54,637 bases of DNA from NCBI GenBank assembly GCA_036526135.1, contig DATCZA010000072.1, positions 1 through 54,637 on the forward strand, given 5' to 3'. This DNA is from UBA2965 sp036526135. GTDB taxonomy: Bacteria > Pseudomonadota > Gammaproteobacteria > Pseudomonadales > Azotimanducaceae. Numbering within the stretch: the first letter of the stretch is position 1; the number at the start of each line of letters is the position of its first letter. Below, piece by piece: positions 51,066 through 54,637 of the stretch. Made by a program: the position numbers and the translations under genes. Under the pieces are notes generated by a model. That model was given only the letters and a program-made list of their open reading frames with translations, was not told the DNA's origin and did not search any database.

Positions 51066-52790
51066 ATGGCCGGTCGCATACCTCAATCCTTCATCAATGA
51101 CCTCCTGAACCGGGTGGACATCGTGGATGTGATCGACGCGCGCCTGCAGCTGAGAAAGGCCGGGCGCGACTATCAGGCGCTCTGCCCGTTCCACAACGAG
51201 AAAACGCCCTCCTTCACCGTGAGCCCGGAGAAGCAGTTCTATCACTGCTTCGGCTGCGGCGAGAGCGGCACGGCGCTGACGTTCCTCATGGAGCACGACC
51301 GCATGGAGTTCGTGGAAGCGGTGGAAGCGCTGGCCCAGCTGGTTGGCGTCGAGGTTCCGCGGGAGCAAGGGGGGCGGCCGGCGCGGGACAACACCGATCT
51401 CTACGACGTGCTCGCCGCCGCGGATCGTTACTTCCGCAAGGCGCTGCGCCAGTCGCCTGAGGCCATCGAGTACCTCAAGGCCCGGGGGGTCACCGGCACC
51501 ATCGCGCGGGACTTCGGGATCGGGTACGCGCCGGACGAGTGGCAGGGGGCCGCGAGCGCGCTTGCCGGCATGGGGGAAGCCAAGCTCCTGGAAGCCGGGC
51601 TCCTTACCCGGGGCGAGAAGGGTCGGGCCTATGACCGGTTTCGTGGCCGCATCATGTTTCCCATCCGCGACACGCGGGGCCGCATCATCGGCTTCGGCGG
51701 GCGGGTGATGGCCGATGGCGGAGGGCCGAAGTATCTCAACAGCCCCGAGACCCCCGTCTTCCACAAGGGCCGGGAGCTCTACGGTCTCTACGAGGCGCGC
51801 CAGGCCCTGCGCCGGATCGACCGCCTGATCGTGGTGGAAGGCTACATGGACGTGGTGGCGCTGGCCCAGGCGGGCATATCCAACGCGGTGGCCAGCCTCG
51901 GCACGGCGGCTACCGAGGAGCATTTTCAGAGCCTTTACCGCTACACGGGGGAGGTGATCTGCTGCTTCGACGGCGATGCGGCCGGGCGCCAGGCGGCGTG
52001 GCGGGCGCTGGAGAGCGCCCTGCCGGCCTTGAGCGACGGCCGTGGGCTGAAGTTCATGTTTCTGCCGGACGGCGAGGATCCGGACTCTCTCGTTCGCGCC
52101 CGCGGAAAGGCCGGATATCTCGAGCTGGCCGCCCGGGCGGTGCCGGCAGTGGAGTATCTTTTCGGCCGGCTCGAGGAAGGCCTCGATCTCGGCAGCGTGG
52201 ATGACAAGGCCAGGTTCGCGAGCCTGGCCATGCCGCACATCGACCGGTTGCCCGCGGGCATCCTAAAGGAGCTCATGGCCTCCCGGCTGGAGGGGCTGAC
52301 GGGCTTCCGGCCGAGCGCCCAGGCGCGACCATCGAGGGGGCCGGCGCGCCGGACGGCTGCCGATGTCAGCCTGACGCCCCTGGCGAGACGCCTGGTCGGG
52401 TATCTGCTGCGCGAACCGTCCGTGGTCTCAGCCCTTTCGGAAGAGGCCCGCCGGGCCCTGCGGCCGCTGGCGGGGAACGATCTACTGGCCGAACTCGTGA
52501 CCTATCTGGACGAGCACCCGGATGCCGAGACGCCGGAGCTGCTCGGGCGCTGGACGGGGCACGATCTTCACGACGAGCTGACGGGTCTTGCCCGGCAGCC
52601 GTCGGCCATCGACATCGCGGCGGTGCGTGGCGATTTCACCGAGGGCGTGGCCCGATATCTGGAGATGCAGCAGGCGTCTGCCAGGCGGCAGCTGATCTCC
52701 GAGATGCACCAGGATCCGTCGGCGGAGCGCCTGAAGGACTATTGGTCTTTAAAGCAGGGCCCTCGAGACAAGGTCAGCGGCACCGATTAG
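51066..52790 (+). CDS. dnaG: DNA primase
   Basis: DnaG makes RNA primers for replication. The 574-residue protein has the zinc-binding CHC2 domain (CPFHNEKTPSF and FYHCFGCGESG), the RNA-polymerase-like core (FRGRIMFPIRDTRGRIIGFGGR, KYLNSPETP), the TOPRIM site VVEGYMDVVALAQAG with CFDGDAAGRQAAWRA, and a C-terminal DnaB-binding helical domain. The start is the ATG at 51066. The upstream frame is open 13 codons further. Separated from rpsU-yqeY by manC-vapBC, it probably has its own promoter in 50962-51065 (a TTGCAG is visible near 51026). Confidence 0.96.
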   Translation: MAGRIPQSFINDLLNRVDIVDVIDARLQLRKAGRDYQALCPFHNEKTPSFTVSPEKQFYHCFGCGESGTALTFLMEHDRMEFVEAVEALAQLVGVEVPREQGGRPARDNTDLYDVLAAADRYFRKALRQSPEAIEYLKARGVTGTIARDFGIGYAPDEWQGAASALAGMGEAKLLEAGLLTRGEKGRAYDRFRGRIMFPIRDTRGRIIGFGGRVMADGGGPKYLNSPETPVFHKGRELYGLYEARQALRRIDRLIVVEGYMDVVALAQAGISNAVASLGTAATEEHFQSLYRYTGEVICCFDGDAAGRQAAWRALESALPALSDGRGLKFMFLPDGEDPDSLVRARGKAGYLELAARAVPAVEYLFGRLEEGLDLGSVDDKARFASLAMPHIDRLPAGILKELMASRLEGLTGFRPSAQARPSRGPARRTAADVSLTPLARRLVGYLLREPSVVSALSEEARRALRPLAGNDLLAELVTYLDEHPDAETPELLGRWTGHDLHDELTGLARQPSAIDIAAVRGDFTEGVARYLEMQQASARRQLISEMHQDPSAERLKDYWSLKQGPRDKVSGTD

Positions 52791-52825
52791 TCAGGCGGTG
52801 CGCAAGCGACTTTTTTGTCGGACAA

Positions 52826-52865
52826 TTGTTTAACTTTCAGTAAGCGCCCCTATATATGGTATATT
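52826..52865 (+). promoter_or_regulatory. Promoter region of rpoD
   Basis: This AT-rich stretch contains TTTAAC (52829-52834) with TATATA (52851-52856) at a 16-base spacing, and a second -10-like TATATT at 52860-52865. The start of rpoD lies about 125 bases downstream. It fits a separate rpoD promoter after dnaG, but which -10 is used cannot be said. Confidence 0.45.
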
Positions 52866-52942
52866 CGGCTGTTAACTCATTTTCGGCAGTCCGCGAATCC
52901 GGGCGGGAACCCACGACCACAGCATTAAGTCAGGGATGCTGT

Positions 52943-52973
52943 AATGCGGGGAACCTCTCTGCCCCAACGCATT
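52943..52973 (+). other. Stem-loop in the rpoD leader
   Basis: AATGCG (52943-52948) pairs with CGCATT (52968-52973), continued by GGG with CCC across a two-base bulge. The hairpin ends 17 bases before the rpoD start, and the ribosome-binding site GAGGTG (52983-52988) lies just after it. It could tune rpoD translation or mRNA stability. Confidence 0.4.
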
Positions 52974-52990
52974 TCACTATTTGAGGTGTC

Positions 52991-54637
<1,647 letters not shown>

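Overview
The window is a gene-dense, GC-rich stretch of chromosome from a gammaproteobacterium. The evidence is gene content and order: amgK-murU beside lptD-surA-pdxA-rsmA-apaG-apaH, a vfr/crp gene between trpGDC and an OsmC gene, rpe-gph-trpE, dsbD-aroQ-accB-prmA, dusB-fis-purH-purD, and tsaD/rpsU-yqeY-dnaG-rpoD. These blocks resemble Pseudomonas and Chromatiales/Ectothiorhodospiraceae-type genomes. A PPi-dependent phosphofructokinase paired with a membrane pyrophosphatase points away from Pseudomonas and towards a Chromatiales-like or methanotroph-like lineage. I cannot name the genus. Coq7 and TrpE imply an aerobic, tryptophan-making cell. I see no insertion sequence, prophage, CRISPR array, tRNA or rRNA.

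Layout. 1-8 kb: a truncated secreted cyclase, mpl with a small membrane protein, a convergent pfp/hppA pair sharing one hairpin terminator, and a three-gene envelope cluster (TPR-like, PCuAC copper chaperone, DUF2333). 8-18 kb: dsbD, aroQ, accB, prmA, a zinc-finger/DUF3426 protein, dusB, a 32-codon remnant of fis, purH, purD and a cyclic-nucleotide-binding protein. 18-23 kb: hinT-like, coq7, a VOC protein, OsmC, vfr and trpGDC. 23-32 kb: a lipoprotein, two Hsp20 chaperones, pncC, an RND/MMPL exporter, then trpE, gph, rpe, murU and amgK. 32-39 kb: the lptD to apaH operon. 39-45 kb: prkA-yeaH-spoVR and a Tat-exported PhoX-like protein. 45-54.6 kb: cca, folB, tsaD, rpsU, yqeY, an inserted manC plus vapBC module, dnaG and the first 549 codons of rpoD.

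How the genes work together. Many neighbours share start and stop codons (ATGA, GTGA, TTGA or TGATG overlaps), so translational coupling is common. The pfp/hppA pair suggests PPi is used as an energy carrier. Vfr is encoded here, and a near-consensus CRP/Vfr site lies upstream of prkA, which suggests, but does not prove, cAMP control of the PrkA-YeaH-SpoVR stress module.

The most unusual observations are two losses from otherwise conserved clusters. The gene between dusB and purH is only the DNA-recognition end of Fis, lacking the whole dimerisation region yet keeping a Shine-Dalgarno sequence, an intact frame and both overlaps. accC is missing from between accB and prmA. A vapBC operon whose VapC has asparagines at the usual acidic C-terminal positions has, together with manC, split the rpsU-dnaG-rpoD block.
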